Assembly: GCF_003065425.1 (NCBI RefSeq)
Contig: NZ_CP026949.1
Location: 992,001-1,056,000, forward strand
Source: Mycetocola zhujimingii
Lineage (GTDB): Bacteria; Actinomycetota; Actinomycetes; Actinomycetales; Microbacteriaceae
DNA: 64,000 nucleotides
Direction: 5' to 3'
The notes under the pieces: generated by a model
Databases searched by the model: none
The model's input: the letters and a program-made list of their open reading frames with translations, nothing else
Told to the model about the DNA's origin: nothing
Made by a program: the position numbers and the translations under genes
Part shown: positions 8,320-16,989 of the stretch, piece by piece
Layout of the letters: the number at the start of each line of letters is the position of its first letter
How positions within the stretch are numbered: position 1 is the stretch's first letter

Positions 8320-9756
8320 GTGGCATCCTCAACTGCGCCAAGCGTCAAAGACCGCGTCGACAGATTCTTCGAGATCACGAAGCGAGGCTCCACCTTCGGC
8401 GGTGAGATCCGCGGCGGCCTCGTCACCTTCGTGGCGATGGCCTACATCGTCATCCTCAACCCCATCATCCTGAGTGGGGGAGTGGACGTCGACGGCAACT
8501 CTCTCGACTTCGCCCAGCTCTCCGCGGTCACGGCGCTCACCGCCGGTGTGATGACCATCCTCTTCGGCCTCGTTGCCCGACTGCCGTTCGCATTCGCGGC
8601 TGGGCTCGGCATCAACTCGTTCCTCGCGTTCAGTGTTGTCGGCCAGGTCACCTGGGCCGAAGCGATGGGGCTCGTTGTCATCAACGGCCTGTTCATCGTG
8701 CTCCTCGCGGCAACCGGGCTTCGACGGCTGATCTTTGAGGCTGTGCCCATCCAGCTGAAGATCGGCATCACCGTCGGTATCGGTCTCTTCATCGCGTTCA
8801 TCGGGCTTGTCAACGCAGGCTTCGCAACGTCAACCGGCCAGGCCTCGCCGCCGGTCGGGCTCGGCGTCGACGGCTCGGTCGCGACGATCCCCACCCTCAT
8901 CTTCGTGATCACGCTCCTCCTCGGCGGCGTCCTCGTCGCCCGCAGGGTGAAGGGCGCGCTCCTGATCGCCATCCTGGTCGGCACCGTTCTCGCGGTGATC
9001 ACCGAACTCATCTGGCCGGTCGGCGCGTCGAACGGTGGAGAGAACCCGGGCGGCTGGAGCCTCACGGTTCCCGCGCTTCCGACCCAGGTCTTCAGCGCTC
9101 CGGACCTCGGCCTCATCGGCGCGTTCAACTTCGGCGCCTTCGAGCGCATCGGTGTACTCGCCGCACTCATGCTCGTCTTCACCCTGGTCTTCACGAACTT
9201 CTTCGATGCGATGGGAACAATGACCGGCCTCAGCAAGGAGGCGCGGGTCGCCGATGAGAACGGCAACTTCCCGCGCATCAAGTCCGCGCTCATCGTCGAG
9301 GGCGTCGGTGCTGTTGCCGGTGGAGCGACGTCATCGTCCTCCGCAACCGTCTTCGTCGAGTCCGGTGCCGGAATCGGTGAGGGCGCCCGCACGGGCCTCG
9401 CCAACATCGTCACCGGTGTGCTGTTCATCCTGGCGATGTTCCTTACCCCGCTCACGAGCATCGTTCCGAGCGAGGTTGCTTCTGCCGCCCTCGTTCTCGT
9501 CGGTGCCATGATGATGCTGCAAATCAAGGACATCGCGTGGTCTGACTTCTCCGTGATCTTCCCGGTCTTCCTGACCATCGCGATCATGCCGTTCACGTTC
9601 TCCATTGCGAACGGCATCGGAGCTGGCTTCATTGCGTGGGTTGTCCTCCGTGCACTCAGCGGCAAGGCACGCGAGATCAGCCCGCTGCTCTGGATCGTTG
9701 CGCTCGGCTTCGTGGTCTACTTCGCACGTGGACCGATCGAGATGCTGTTCGCCTGA
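8320..9756 (+). CDS. NCS2/AzgA-like purine (adenine/guanine/hypoxanthine) permease
   Basis: A 478-residue membrane transporter of the AzgA branch of NCS2. The start resembles that group: FFEITKRGSTFGGEIRGGL, then FVAMAYIVILNP. A conserved helical core includes TNFFDAMGTMTGLSKEA. It should import purine bases with protons. The GTG start at 8320 is preceded by GGAAAGG. The gene diverges from the uracil/xanthine permease and ends at a strong hairpin at 9791. The exact purine specificity cannot be read from the sequence. Confidence 0.88.
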   Translation: MASSTAPSVKDRVDRFFEITKRGSTFGGEIRGGLVTFVAMAYIVILNPIILSGGVDVDGNSLDFAQLSAVTALTAGVMTILFGLVARLPFAFAAGLGINSFLAFSVVGQVTWAEAMGLVVINGLFIVLLAATGLRRLIFEAVPIQLKIGITVGIGLFIAFIGLVNAGFATSTGQASPPVGLGVDGSVATIPTLIFVITLLLGGVLVARRVKGALLIAILVGTVLAVITELIWPVGASNGGENPGGWSLTVPALPTQVFSAPDLGLIGAFNFGAFERIGVLAALMLVFTLVFTNFFDAMGTMTGLSKEARVADENGNFPRIKSALIVEGVGAVAGGATSSSSATVFVESGAGIGEGARTGLANIVTGVLFILAMFLTPLTSIVPSEVASAALVLVGAMMMLQIKDIAWSDFSVIFPVFLTIAIMPFTFSIANGIGAGFIAWVVLRALSGKAREISPLLWIVALGFVVYFARGPIEMLFA

Positions 9757-9790
9757 CCCTGACCTGATGGGCCAGAGGGCCCGCCGTCTG

Positions 9791-9827
9791 CGAGAGCGGG
9801 CCGACTGTTACAGTCGGCCCGCTCTCG
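9791..9827. terminator. Terminator hairpin after the purine permease gene
   Basis: A perfect 17-bp stem (CGAGAGCGGGCCGACTG with its complement) closed by a TTA loop. Only TGTTT follows, so it is a strong hairpin with a weak U-tract. Confidence 0.75.
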
Positions 9828-9884
9828 TGTTTCATCCGGTGACATCTTCGGTGTTGTGTCCGTGGCCCGAACTAGGCTGGGCGC

Positions 9885-10778
9885 ATGGTTCAGCTCGGTC
9901 AGTACCCGAAGGCACAGCAGGTGCTCGTTCATCTCAGCGATACGCACTTCCTGAGCGGCGGGGCATTGCTCCACGGAGATCTTCCGGCCGAGTCCACTCT
10001 CGAGCGCGCACTCGAGCAGGTCGAGTCAATGGGTATCAGCCCGTCGGCGCTCGTTTTCACCGGCGACCTTACCGACGAGGGAGAGACGGATGCCTATGCT
10101 CGCCTCCGCGAGCGAGTGGAGCCCGTCGCCCGGAGGCTCGGGGCCGAGGTCATCTGGCTCATGGGCAATCACGATGAGCGCGGCGCGATGCGTTCAGCGC
10201 TTCTCGACGAGGAGGCGTCCGACGCGCCGGTCGACCGGGTCTGGGACCTGGGCGGACTTCGGTTCATCGGTCTGGACTCGAGCGTCCCTGGTTTCCACCA
10301 CGGCGAGCTGACCGACGCGCAGCTCGACTGGCTCGACGCCGTGCTCGATGTTCCCGCGCGCCTCGGAACTGTGATCGGTATGCACCATCCGCCCGTCCCT
10401 GCTCCGCAGCCGTTGTTCGACCTGCTCGAGCTCAGGCACCAGCGCCCGTTCGCCGAGGTGCTCGCCGGTCGCGACGTCAGGGCCATCCTCGCGGGGCACC
10501 TCCACTACTCACTCAGCTCGACATTCGCCGATGTGCCTGTGTCCGTTGCCGCTGCGACCTGTTACACGATGAATCTCTCGCGGCCGCCGCGAGAGGCCAA
10601 TGGTATGAACGGCGGACAGTCTTTCAACCTGGTGCACGTCTATGACCAGCAGATCACGCACTCGGTGGTCCCCATCGGCGACTTCGAGACAGCCGACACC
10701 TTCAGCGCTGAGTTCATTGCCGAGATGGAGGCGCTCTCGCCCGACGAACGCGTCGAAGCCTTCTCGCGCAAGCGATAG
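9885..10778 (+). CDS. Metallophosphoesterase, 3',5'-cAMP phosphodiesterase (CpdA)-like
   Basis: A 297-residue calcineurin-like phosphoesterase with the complete set of metal-binding motifs in order: HLSDTHF, GDLTDEG, GNHDE, GMHHPP and GHLHY. This pattern is shared by CpdA/Rv0805-type class III cyclic nucleotide phosphodiesterases, which use a dinuclear metal site. Cyclic AMP is the usual substrate of that group, but 2',3'-cyclic nucleotides or other diesters are possible. The ATG lies 6 nt after TAGGCT (9873-9878), so it is probably leaderless. The gene stands alone. Confidence 0.88.
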   Translation: MVQLGQYPKAQQVLVHLSDTHFLSGGALLHGDLPAESTLERALEQVESMGISPSALVFTGDLTDEGETDAYARLRERVEPVARRLGAEVIWLMGNHDERGAMRSALLDEEASDAPVDRVWDLGGLRFIGLDSSVPGFHHGELTDAQLDWLDAVLDVPARLGTVIGMHHPPVPAPQPLFDLLELRHQRPFAEVLAGRDVRAILAGHLHYSLSSTFADVPVSVAAATCYTMNLSRPPREANGMNGGQSFNLVHVYDQQITHSVVPIGDFETADTFSAEFIAEMEALSPDERVEAFSRKR

Positions 10779-10885
10779 GCGGCTCGCGGCCCGCCCGGAC
10801 GACGCGTGCACGCGCCCTGCCATTCCGGCGCGCTCGGCGGCATCCGGATGCCGGTTCGGCCAGCATCCGGGCAGCCAGAAGCGGG

Positions 10886-10891
10886 TACAGT
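10886..10891 (+). promoter_or_regulatory. Candidate -10 box of aspA
   Basis: TACAGT lies in the gap before aspA and forms the left half of a short dyad (ACAGT-cgaa-ACTGT, 10887-10900). Transcription from about 10898 would give a leader of roughly 100 nt to the chosen start. No good -35 hexamer was found. Confidence 0.4.
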
Positions 10892-11003
10892 CGAAACTGT
10901 CCGGCCACAAGCACACGACACAGGCGATGGAGCCACAGTGAGAATCAGCAATACCGCCACCCGCGGAATGACGATCGACGACGAGAGCACAGAGGGGTTC
11001 ACG

Positions 11004-12509
11004 GTGAATTCATCAGGAGAGACGCGAATCGAGACCGATTCACTCGGATCACTGGAGATTCCCGCCGATGCATACTGGGGCATCCACACCGCACGAGCGC
11101 TGGAGAACTTCCCGATATCGAAGCGACCCATCTCGGTCTATCCCGACCTCGTCGAGGCCCTCGCGAGTGTCAAGCAGGCGGCGGCCCGCACGAATGTCGA
11201 GCTCGGCGCGCTGAGTGCCGAGAAGGGCGCCCTGATCGACCAGGCATGCCAGCGCATCATCGACGGCGAGTTCCACGACCAGTTTGTGGTCGGGGTCATC
11301 CAGGGCGGCGCAGGAACGTCGACCAACATGAACGCCAACGAGGTCATCACCAACGTCGCCCTCGAGATCGCCGGCAAGCCCAAGGGTGAGTACAGCTACC
11401 TCTCGCCGATCGACCACACGAACCGCAGCCAGTCGACCAACGACGTTTACCCGACCGCGATCAAGATCGCCCTCTCTTTTTCGCTCCAGACCCTGCTTGA
11501 TGAGCTCGAATATCTCAAGGAGTCGTTTACCCGGAAGTCCGCGGAATTCCGTCACGTCCTCAAGGTCGGGCGCACACAACTGCAGGACGCCGTTCCAATG
11601 ACCCTCGGCCAGGAGTTCCACGGATTCGCGACAACCCTCGGCGAAGACCACGCGCGGCTGAACGAGACTCGGTGGCTGCTCGCCGAGATCAACCTCGGGG
11701 CCACGGCAATCGGCACAGGAATCACCGCGGATCCCCGGTACGCGGCCGCTGCCGTCAAGCACCTGAACCGGATCACCGGACTCAGCCTCGAGACCGCACC
11801 GGACCTCATCGAGGCGACGAGCGACGCCGGCGGGTTCATGTCGTTCAGCGGAACCCTCAAGCGTTCGGCCATCAAGCTGTCGAAGATCTGCAACGACCTC
11901 AGGCTTCTCTCGAGCGGCCCTCAGGCAGGGTTCGGCGAGATCAACCTCCCACCGGTCCAGGCCGGATCGAGCATCATGCCGGGCAAGGTCAACCCGGTGA
12001 TTCCCGAGGTCGTCAACCAGGTCGCGTTCTCTGTGGTTGGTGCGGACATGACCGTGACCATGGCTGCCGAAGCCGGGCAGCTCCAGCTCAACGCGTTCGA
12101 ACCGGTGATCGCGCACTCGTTGCTGCAGAGCATCACCTGGATGACCCAGGCGTGCCACACGCTCCGCGTCAACTGCATCGACGGCATCACGGCCAATCTC
12201 GAGCGGCTGGAGACGATGGTCGGCTCGTCGGTCGGCGTCATCACCGCCCTCACCCCCTACATCGGCTACTCAGCGGCAGCGGCCCTCGCGAAGACAGCGC
12301 TCCTGACCCGGAGAAATATCGCCGATCTCGTGGTCGAGTCGGCGCTGATGACGCGCGAAGAAGTGACCAGGCAACTCTCGCCCGCGCGACTCTCCGGACT
12401 TGAGGTGGTCACAACGGCGATTCCGATCATCGACGGATCAGCTCACTCGCACCCGCGCCCGGTCGGAGAAGAGGTCGCCACGGCGGTCGAGGGCACCGAT
12501 CGGGTCTGA
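11004..12509 (+). CDS. aspA: Aspartate ammonia-lyase
   Basis: A member of the fumarase/aspartase superfamily, 501 residues from GTG 11004. It deaminates L-aspartate to fumarate and ammonia. The aspartase form of the early signature is present (GAGTSTNMNANEV), and the flexible SS loop with the catalytic serine reads GSSIMPGKVNPV. The 11004 start has AGAGGGG with 6-nt spacing and gives an N terminus (ETRIETDSLGSLEIPADAYW) that aligns with known aspartases. ATG 10968 and GTG 10938 are in-frame alternatives that would add 12 or 22 residues. A class II fumarase is less likely because of the TSTNMNANE wording. It converges on the cytidine deaminase-like gene with a 30-nt gap and no clear terminator. 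Confidence 0.88.
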   Translation: MNSSGETRIETDSLGSLEIPADAYWGIHTARALENFPISKRPISVYPDLVEALASVKQAAARTNVELGALSAEKGALIDQACQRIIDGEFHDQFVVGVIQGGAGTSTNMNANEVITNVALEIAGKPKGEYSYLSPIDHTNRSQSTNDVYPTAIKIALSFSLQTLLDELEYLKESFTRKSAEFRHVLKVGRTQLQDAVPMTLGQEFHGFATTLGEDHARLNETRWLLAEINLGATAIGTGITADPRYAAAAVKHLNRITGLSLETAPDLIEATSDAGGFMSFSGTLKRSAIKLSKICNDLRLLSSGPQAGFGEINLPPVQAGSSIMPGKVNPVIPEVVNQVAFSVVGADMTVTMAAEAGQLQLNAFEPVIAHSLLQSITWMTQACHTLRVNCIDGITANLERLETMVGSSVGVITALTPYIGYSAAAALAKTALLTRRNIADLVVESALMTREEVTRQLSPARLSGLEVVTTAIPIIDGSAHSHPRPVGEEVATAVEGTDRV

Positions 12510-12539
12510 CCCGGCTGGCTGACCTTGTGACCGCGTCCG

Positions 12540-12965
12540 TCAGTGGCTCGCAGCCTGCTCTTCGGCCACCCAGTCGAAGGCGAGGGGGAGGAGGTCCGCG
12601 ATGGCGACGTTCCGCACCCCCGCTGGTGTCGGGACAATAACCCGGATGCCGGGGTGATAGTCGGCGAGCACCTGCCGGTCGCGCCCGCACGGCGCCTTCA
12701 CTCCACGCCCACCGTCGCCCACCGCCACGATCGTCACCAGTTCACGGGCGCTGGCACTGCGGGCTGCCCCGAGGGCAACGAGTTCAGCGCAGGGTCCGCC
12801 GGTGAAGTGATAGAGGTTGACCCCCAGGTGCACGCGGCCTGTGGCATCTCTGACAGCCGCACCGACCGTGTGTATCCCGGACTCGGCATCAGCGTTGGCG
12901 TCGATGACCGCCGTCGCCTCGGCGATGAGGTCGATGTCGTCGTGGGTGAGCTCGCGCATGTCCAT
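12540..12965 (-). CDS. Cytidine deaminase-like protein with an altered zinc site
   Basis: A 141-residue single-domain protein of the CDA superfamily. The first zinc motif is Cys59-Ala-Glu61 (GGPCAEL), with Glu61 the expected proton shuttle. The second motif reads P-Cys93-G-R-Asp96-R-Q, where the usual third zinc ligand Cys is Asp. The substitution may change metal binding or substrate; a nucleoside or related cytosine compound is likely but unproven. The ATG follows TAGGCT by 7 nt on the minus strand, so it has its own promoter despite lying 82 nt downstream of the FAA hydrolase gene. Confidence 0.8.
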   Translation of the reverse strand: MDMRELTHDDIDLIAEATAVIDANADAESGIHTVGAAVRDATGRVHLGVNLYHFTGGPCAELVALGAARSASARELVTIVAVGDGGRGVKAPCGRDRQVLADYHPGIRVIVPTPAGVRNVAIADLLPLAFDWVAEEQAASH

Positions 12966-13010
12966 GTCGTCGAGCCTATTGCCGGTCGGTGCTGGTGCTG
13001 GCCAGACTGC

Positions 13011-13044
13011 GGGTCAGCGGGTCAGCGGGATCAGCGGGATCAGC
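13011..13044. repeat. Short tandem repeat (2 x GGGTCAGC, 2 x GGGATCAGC)
   Basis: Two 8-nt units are followed directly by two 9-nt units that differ by one inserted A. The array lies between the FAA hydrolase stop and the deaminase promoter. It is prone to slippage; no function is evident. Confidence 0.7.
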
Positions 13045-13047
13045 CGA

Positions 13048-13941
13048 TCAGGTCATCCGGCAGTGCGTGGTGAGGGCTCCGACGCCCTCGACGGCAACCG
13101 TGACCGTCGACCAGTCGCGAAGGAAGACCTGCGGCTCCCGGGAGTATCCGGCGCCGCCGGGGCTGCCCGTGGAGATCAGGGTGCCCGGCAGCAGTGTTGC
13201 CGAGCGCGACAGGTGGGCGATGAGCTTCGCCACACTGCGGACCATCAGCCCCGTTGTCGAATCCTGCATCAGGTGCCCGTCGAGCATGGTCGTGACGTGG
13301 AGGTCCTGCGGATCGGCGATCTCGTCGCGGGTAACGACGGTCGGGCCCGTCGGCGTGAAGCCGTCGAAGGACTTGCAGCGGCTCCACTGGGTCTCGGCAA
13401 ACTGGATGTCGCGGGCTGTGATGTCGTTGACGACCGTGTAGCCGAAAACGTAGTCGAGGGCATCCGCCTCTGAAACGTCTTTGGCGTGCTTGCCGATGAT
13501 GACGCCGAGCTCCGCCTCGTAATCGATCGACTCGCTCAGTGCCCGCGGCCAGCTCGTCGTTGCTCCGTGTCCGGAGAGAGAGTTGGGCCAGAGGGAGAAG
13601 ACAGTGGGGGCGGCGTCGGCTTTGACGTTGAGCTCACTGGAGTGGGCCGAGTAATTGAGGCCGATGGCGATGATCTGCGGCGGGCGGAGTACCGCCGACG
13701 CGTGGGTGAGCTCAGACACAGGGGTGAGTCCGACTCCCTGGGCGAGTGCAGCGTCTGAGTGGGACTTCACCCGCGCCAGCTCGGCGTCGCCCCGCTCAAG
13801 AAGGTGCTGCAGATCGACGGGAGCGTCATCGAGGATTTCGTCGAGGAAGAGAGCACCGTCTCCGGAGATCACAGCGAGTCGAGCGGCGGGCGTGCCGGGG
13901 GCACTGGGATGGGCGTCATCGATCAGGTGTGCAAATCTCAC
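13048..13941 (-). CDS. Fumarylacetoacetate hydrolase family protein
   Basis: A 297-residue protein with a C-terminal FAH fold, the group that cuts or isomerises dicarbonyl acids such as acylpyruvates or 2-hydroxyhepta-2,4-dienedioate. Metal-site features are readable: AIGLNYSAHSSEL, then YEAELGVIIGKHAKDV with the acidic ligands, and KSFDGFTPTGP. The GTG at 13941 (VRFAHLIDDAHP) is chosen because it follows TACCCT (complement of 13948-13953) by exactly 6 nt and begins the family-like N terminus; upstream in-frame sequence is antisense to PrsW. The pathway is not defined by neighbours. Confidence 0.85.
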   Translation of the reverse strand: MRFAHLIDDAHPSAPGTPAARLAVISGDGALFLDEILDDAPVDLQHLLERGDAELARVKSHSDAALAQGVGLTPVSELTHASAVLRPPQIIAIGLNYSAHSSELNVKADAAPTVFSLWPNSLSGHGATTSWPRALSESIDYEAELGVIIGKHAKDVSEADALDYVFGYTVVNDITARDIQFAETQWSRCKSFDGFTPTGPTVVTRDEIADPQDLHVTTMLDGHLMQDSTTGLMVRSVAKLIAHLSRSATLLPGTLISTGSPGGAGYSREPQVFLRDWSTVTVAVEGVGALTTHCRMT

Positions 13942-14006
13942 ATCCTCAGGGTAGTGGACCTCGCTGCGGTTCATTTCGTGAGCGCGGGAACCAGTAACCT
14001 GATCCA

Positions 14007-15296
14007 ATGGCGAACGAGTTTCCTGGCGGTTACCGGCACACTCCAGACAATCGAGCGCGCGGCCGGGATGCAGCGAGTCATCAGCCGCTGCAGATCTACA
14101 CCGGCTCCGCATACTCCACGCCGGGCGGATTCGGCCAGCCGACCTACGCCCAGCCGGTCGCTCCGGAGTCCTGGGTGCAGCCGGTGTGGACGCAGCCCGT
14201 ATCGCGTACGCCGGCCGTAGCCATCGTGGGCGTTATCGCCGTTGCGGTCCTGGCCCTCCTGCTCTTCTCTGTGCTCGGCTACTTCGTGATCTTCCTCGGG
14301 CCCGCCGCGACGCTCGTCGGCTTTCTGATCGCCCTCGTTCCGCTCGCTGTCGTGCTCTGGGCGATCCGCTGGGTCGACAGGTGGGAACCGGAACCCCGAC
14401 TCGCGCTGTTGTTCGGCTTCCTGTGGGGGGCCGCTGCGTCGGTCGCAATCGCCCTCATCGTCGGTCTCACCATCGAAATTGCCGCGATGGCCACGACAGG
14501 ACAGGGGACCCCGACGTTCCTCCAGGCCGCCCTGCAGGCACCGGTGGTCGAAGAGACGGCCAAGGGCATCGGCGTTCTCATTCTGTTCTTCGCGACGCGC
14601 AAGCATTTCACCGGTCCCGTCGACGGGCTGGTGTACGCAGCGATCGTCGCCGCCGGGTTCGCGTTCACCGAGAACATCCAGTACTTCGCCGTCGCCCTCG
14701 TCGAGGGAGGCCTCGGCGAACTCGGTGCCACATTCTTCATGCGCGCGATCCTCGCGCCATTCGCCCACGTCACCTTCACCGCTCTCACGGGACTTGCGAT
14801 CGGCATGGCGGCATTGCGCGGTGGCCGGATGCTGATCGGCTGGTTCATTCTGGGACTCGCTGGTGCGATCGCCCTGCACGCGCTGTGGAACGGGTCGCTC
14901 TTCGTGGTCAGTTCGCTGGAGTCGTATGCCATGTACTACGTACTCATCCAGGTGCCGATTTTCGTGATTCTCATTGTGATCACCATCCTGATGCGCCGGC
15001 ACGAGGCCCGGATCACCGCGGCGAGACTCAGCGAATATGCTGCCGCCGGGTGGTTCGTTCCAGCGGAAGTGCAGATGCTCGCGTCAGCGACAGGGCGCAG
15101 GCAGGCCATGTCGTGGGCTCGCACGCTGCCGGGAAACAAGGCGGGCGTCATGAAGCAGTTCATCAACGACGCCACCCGGCTCGCATTCACCAGGCAGCGG
15201 ATCATCACGGGGCGGAACGACCTCGTTCACCGCAAAACGGAGCAGGAACTCCTTGTCGCTGTTGCCGGTGACCGCCAGGTGCTGCTCGGGCCGTAA
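14007..15296 (+). CDS. PrsW family intramembrane metalloprotease
   Basis: A 429-residue membrane protein. A Pro/Gln/Tyr-rich cytoplasmic N terminus of about 65 residues precedes eight or so helices. The PrsW zinc-protease motifs are present: PVVEETAKG, FAFTENIQY, APFAHVTFT and a late HALWNGS. PrsW enzymes cut membrane-anchored proteins such as anti-sigma factors; the target here is unknown. The C-terminal 100 residues are cytoplasmic and basic. The ATG lies 6 nt after TAACCT (13995-14000), so it is probably leaderless. It diverges from the FAA hydrolase. Confidence 0.88.
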   Translation: MANEFPGGYRHTPDNRARGRDAASHQPLQIYTGSAYSTPGGFGQPTYAQPVAPESWVQPVWTQPVSRTPAVAIVGVIAVAVLALLLFSVLGYFVIFLGPAATLVGFLIALVPLAVVLWAIRWVDRWEPEPRLALLFGFLWGAAASVAIALIVGLTIEIAAMATTGQGTPTFLQAALQAPVVEETAKGIGVLILFFATRKHFTGPVDGLVYAAIVAAGFAFTENIQYFAVALVEGGLGELGATFFMRAILAPFAHVTFTALTGLAIGMAALRGGRMLIGWFILGLAGAIALHALWNGSLFVVSSLESYAMYYVLIQVPIFVILIVITILMRRHEARITAARLSEYAAAGWFVPAEVQMLASATGRRQAMSWARTLPGNKAGVMKQFINDATRLAFTRQRIITGRNDLVHRKTEQELLVAVAGDRQVLLGP

Positions 15297-15502
15297 GCTC
15301 CCGCCGACTGGCACGAAAAAAACCCACCACCCCGTGCTGCGGCACTGCCGGCGAGTCGACGGGGCGATGAGTTTCTTGACTTCAGGATGCACCCGCCCGG
15401 GCCGCAAAGCAAGCACTATTTCCGCACTAGCGCCCGATAGCTCGAGCTTCAATGCCCCCCACCCGCTTTGACGCACGCACTCCGACGCGGTTGTATTGTT
15501 CT

Positions 15503-15877
15503 ATGACCGAATCGCAGAACACCAAGCCCGAAATTGACGCACCGGAGGGCCCAGCTCCCTCCGAACTCGAGATCGTCGACATCACCGTCGGCGAAGGAGA
15601 CGAAGCCAAGAGCTCGTCGACAGTCAACGTGCACTACCTCGGCGTCAGCTATGACACCGGTGAAGAGTTCGACTCATCATGGAGCCGTGGCGAACCCATC
15701 AACTTCCCGCTGTCTAACCTCATCCGTGGCTGGCAGGAAGGCATCCCCGGCATGAAGGTCGGCGGTCGTCGCAAGCTCACCGTTCCGCCCGCCCTGGCGT
15801 ACGGCGCCGCAGGAAGCGGACACCCGCTCTCCGGCCAGACCCTCGTCTTCGTCATCGACCTGCTTGGCGTGAAGTAA
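15503..15877 (+). CDS. FKBP-type peptidyl-prolyl cis-trans isomerase
   Basis: A 124-residue, single-domain FKBP. It has no signal peptide, so it is a cytoplasmic proline isomerase or chaperone. Family landmarks are VNVHYLGVSYDTGEEFDSS, the active-site WQEGIPGMKVGGRRKL, and the closing LVFVIDLLGVK. The ATG at 15503 begins the acidic start MTESQNTKPEI; upstream in-frame sequence is not protein-like. The apt gene follows after 3 nt, so the two are co-transcribed. The 206-nt gap before it holds only a weak CCCCGT/ACGGGG stem (15330-15364). Confidence 0.9.
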   Translation: MTESQNTKPEIDAPEGPAPSELEIVDITVGEGDEAKSSSTVNVHYLGVSYDTGEEFDSSWSRGEPINFPLSNLIRGWQEGIPGMKVGGRRKLTVPPALAYGAAGSGHPLSGQTLVFVIDLLGVK

Positions 15878-15880
15878 AGT

Positions 15881-16411
15881 TTGAGCGTTTCAGACCTCGT
15901 TCTCGAGCTGAGCGACACGATCCCCGACTTTCCGAAGCCGGGGATCGTGTTTCGTGACCTCACTCCCGTCTTCGCCAACGCGGATGCCTTCACCGCGATC
16001 ATCGATGACCTCGCCGCGCGATTCGCGGGGAAGTACGATGCGGTGGCCGGCCTCGAGGCCAGGGGCTTCCTGCTCGCCGCTGCATTGGCGTACGCCGGAC
16101 ACGTGCCGCTGGTCGCGATCCGCAAGGAAGGCAAACTTCCCGGTGAGGTGCTGTCGGAGACCTACGACCTCGAGTACGGGACGGCGACCTTCGAGATCCA
16201 CCCGGGACAGATCGTGAGCGGGAGCCGGGTGCTCATTGTCGATGACGTCCTCGCGACCGGTGGAAGTGCCGTCGCTGCGACCCGGCTGGTCGAGCGCGCG
16301 GGCTACGTCGTCGGCGGAATCGGAGTGGTACTCGAGCTCGATGGACTCGGCGGCCGGGACCGGCTCGCGGAGTACGAGCTGTACTCGATAGTTACCGAAG
16401 CGGCTGAGTAA
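15881..16411 (+). CDS. apt: Adenine phosphoribosyltransferase
   Basis: A 176-residue purine salvage enzyme that makes AMP from adenine and PRPP. The PRPP-binding motif VLIVDDVLATGGSA is complete, and IPDFPKPGIVFRDLTP and GLEARGFLL are standard Apt sequences. The start codon is TTG at 15881, 3 nt after the FKBP stop, with no strong Shine-Dalgarno, which suggests translational coupling. The gene fits with the two nucleobase permeases 6-8 kb away, though it is not linked to them in an operon. It converges on the DUF1304 gene. Confidence 0.92.
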   Translation: MSVSDLVLELSDTIPDFPKPGIVFRDLTPVFANADAFTAIIDDLAARFAGKYDAVAGLEARGFLLAAALAYAGHVPLVAIRKEGKLPGEVLSETYDLEYGTATFEIHPGQIVSGSRVLIVDDVLATGGSAVAATRLVERAGYVVGGIGVVLELDGLGGRDRLAEYELYSIVTEAAE

Positions 16412-16420
16412 CCGTTCGGA

Positions 16421-16816
16421 TCAGCGTTCCGTCACCCAGCTGGTGATGTAAAGCACGACCGTGATGAGCGGGAAGATGCCCTGGATGACCGCGGCGGGCA
16501 GTCGACCCTTCCCGCTCGTCACGAGCACGACTGCGGCGGCGAGCATGCTCGCGACGCAGAAGATGCCCAGTGCGAAACCGGCGTCTGCCCGGCCGATGCC
16601 GTACATGATCGAGCCGATGAGCGCACCGATGCCGAGGAAGAGGTTGTAGAAGCCCTGGTTGTACGCGAACGCTTTGGTGGTCTGTGCATCCTCAGCGCTT
16701 CTGATTCCGAACCGCTTCCACACGGCGGGGCGCGTCCACGCGATTGATTCCCAATAGAAGATGAGGAAGTGGACCGCGGCGGAGAGGGTCGCGGCGATCG
16801 TGATGAGGATGACCAT
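16421..16816 (-). CDS. DUF1304 family membrane protein
   Basis: A 131-residue protein with four predicted helices and no catalytic motif. The DUF1304 pattern is seen in HFLIFYWESIAWTRP and FAYNQGFYNLFLGIGA. Function is unknown; related proteins are called YhcB/UPF-type membrane proteins. The ATG lies 6 nt after TAGGCT on the minus strand. It diverges from an Lrp-type regulator across about 170 nt. Confidence 0.85.
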   Translation of the reverse strand: MVILITIAATLSAAVHFLIFYWESIAWTRPAVWKRFGIRSAEDAQTTKAFAYNQGFYNLFLGIGALIGSIMYGIGRADAGFALGIFCVASMLAAAVVLVTSGKGRLPAAVIQGIFPLITVVLYITSWVTER

Positions 16817-16911
16817 GGGCTGAGCCTATTGCGGCAGCTTCGCCTGAACCAGTGTCGCTGGAAATCAGCGCCGCGCGCAGCACACCGGGAGCGCGGCCAG
16901 GGCGCCATAGG

Positions 16912-16924
16912 GGGTCACTGACCC
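16912..16924. promoter_or_regulatory. 13-bp perfect palindrome upstream of the Lrp-type gene
   Basis: GGGTCA-C-TGACCC ends 6 nt before a TAGGAT -10 box (16931-16936), so it covers the -35/spacer region of the regulator's own promoter. Autoregulation by the adjacent Lrp-type protein is inferred. Confidence 0.45.
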
Positions 16925-16989
16925 GCCATCTAGGATGAGACAACCGGCAAATCGTCGCAGATGATGCACGCACCATGAGGGATCGCCCG

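Noticed and set aside
13971-15002. A 343-codon minus-strand open frame rich in Glu, Arg and Asp
   Set aside because: It is antisense to the PrsW protease gene, whose motifs are intact.
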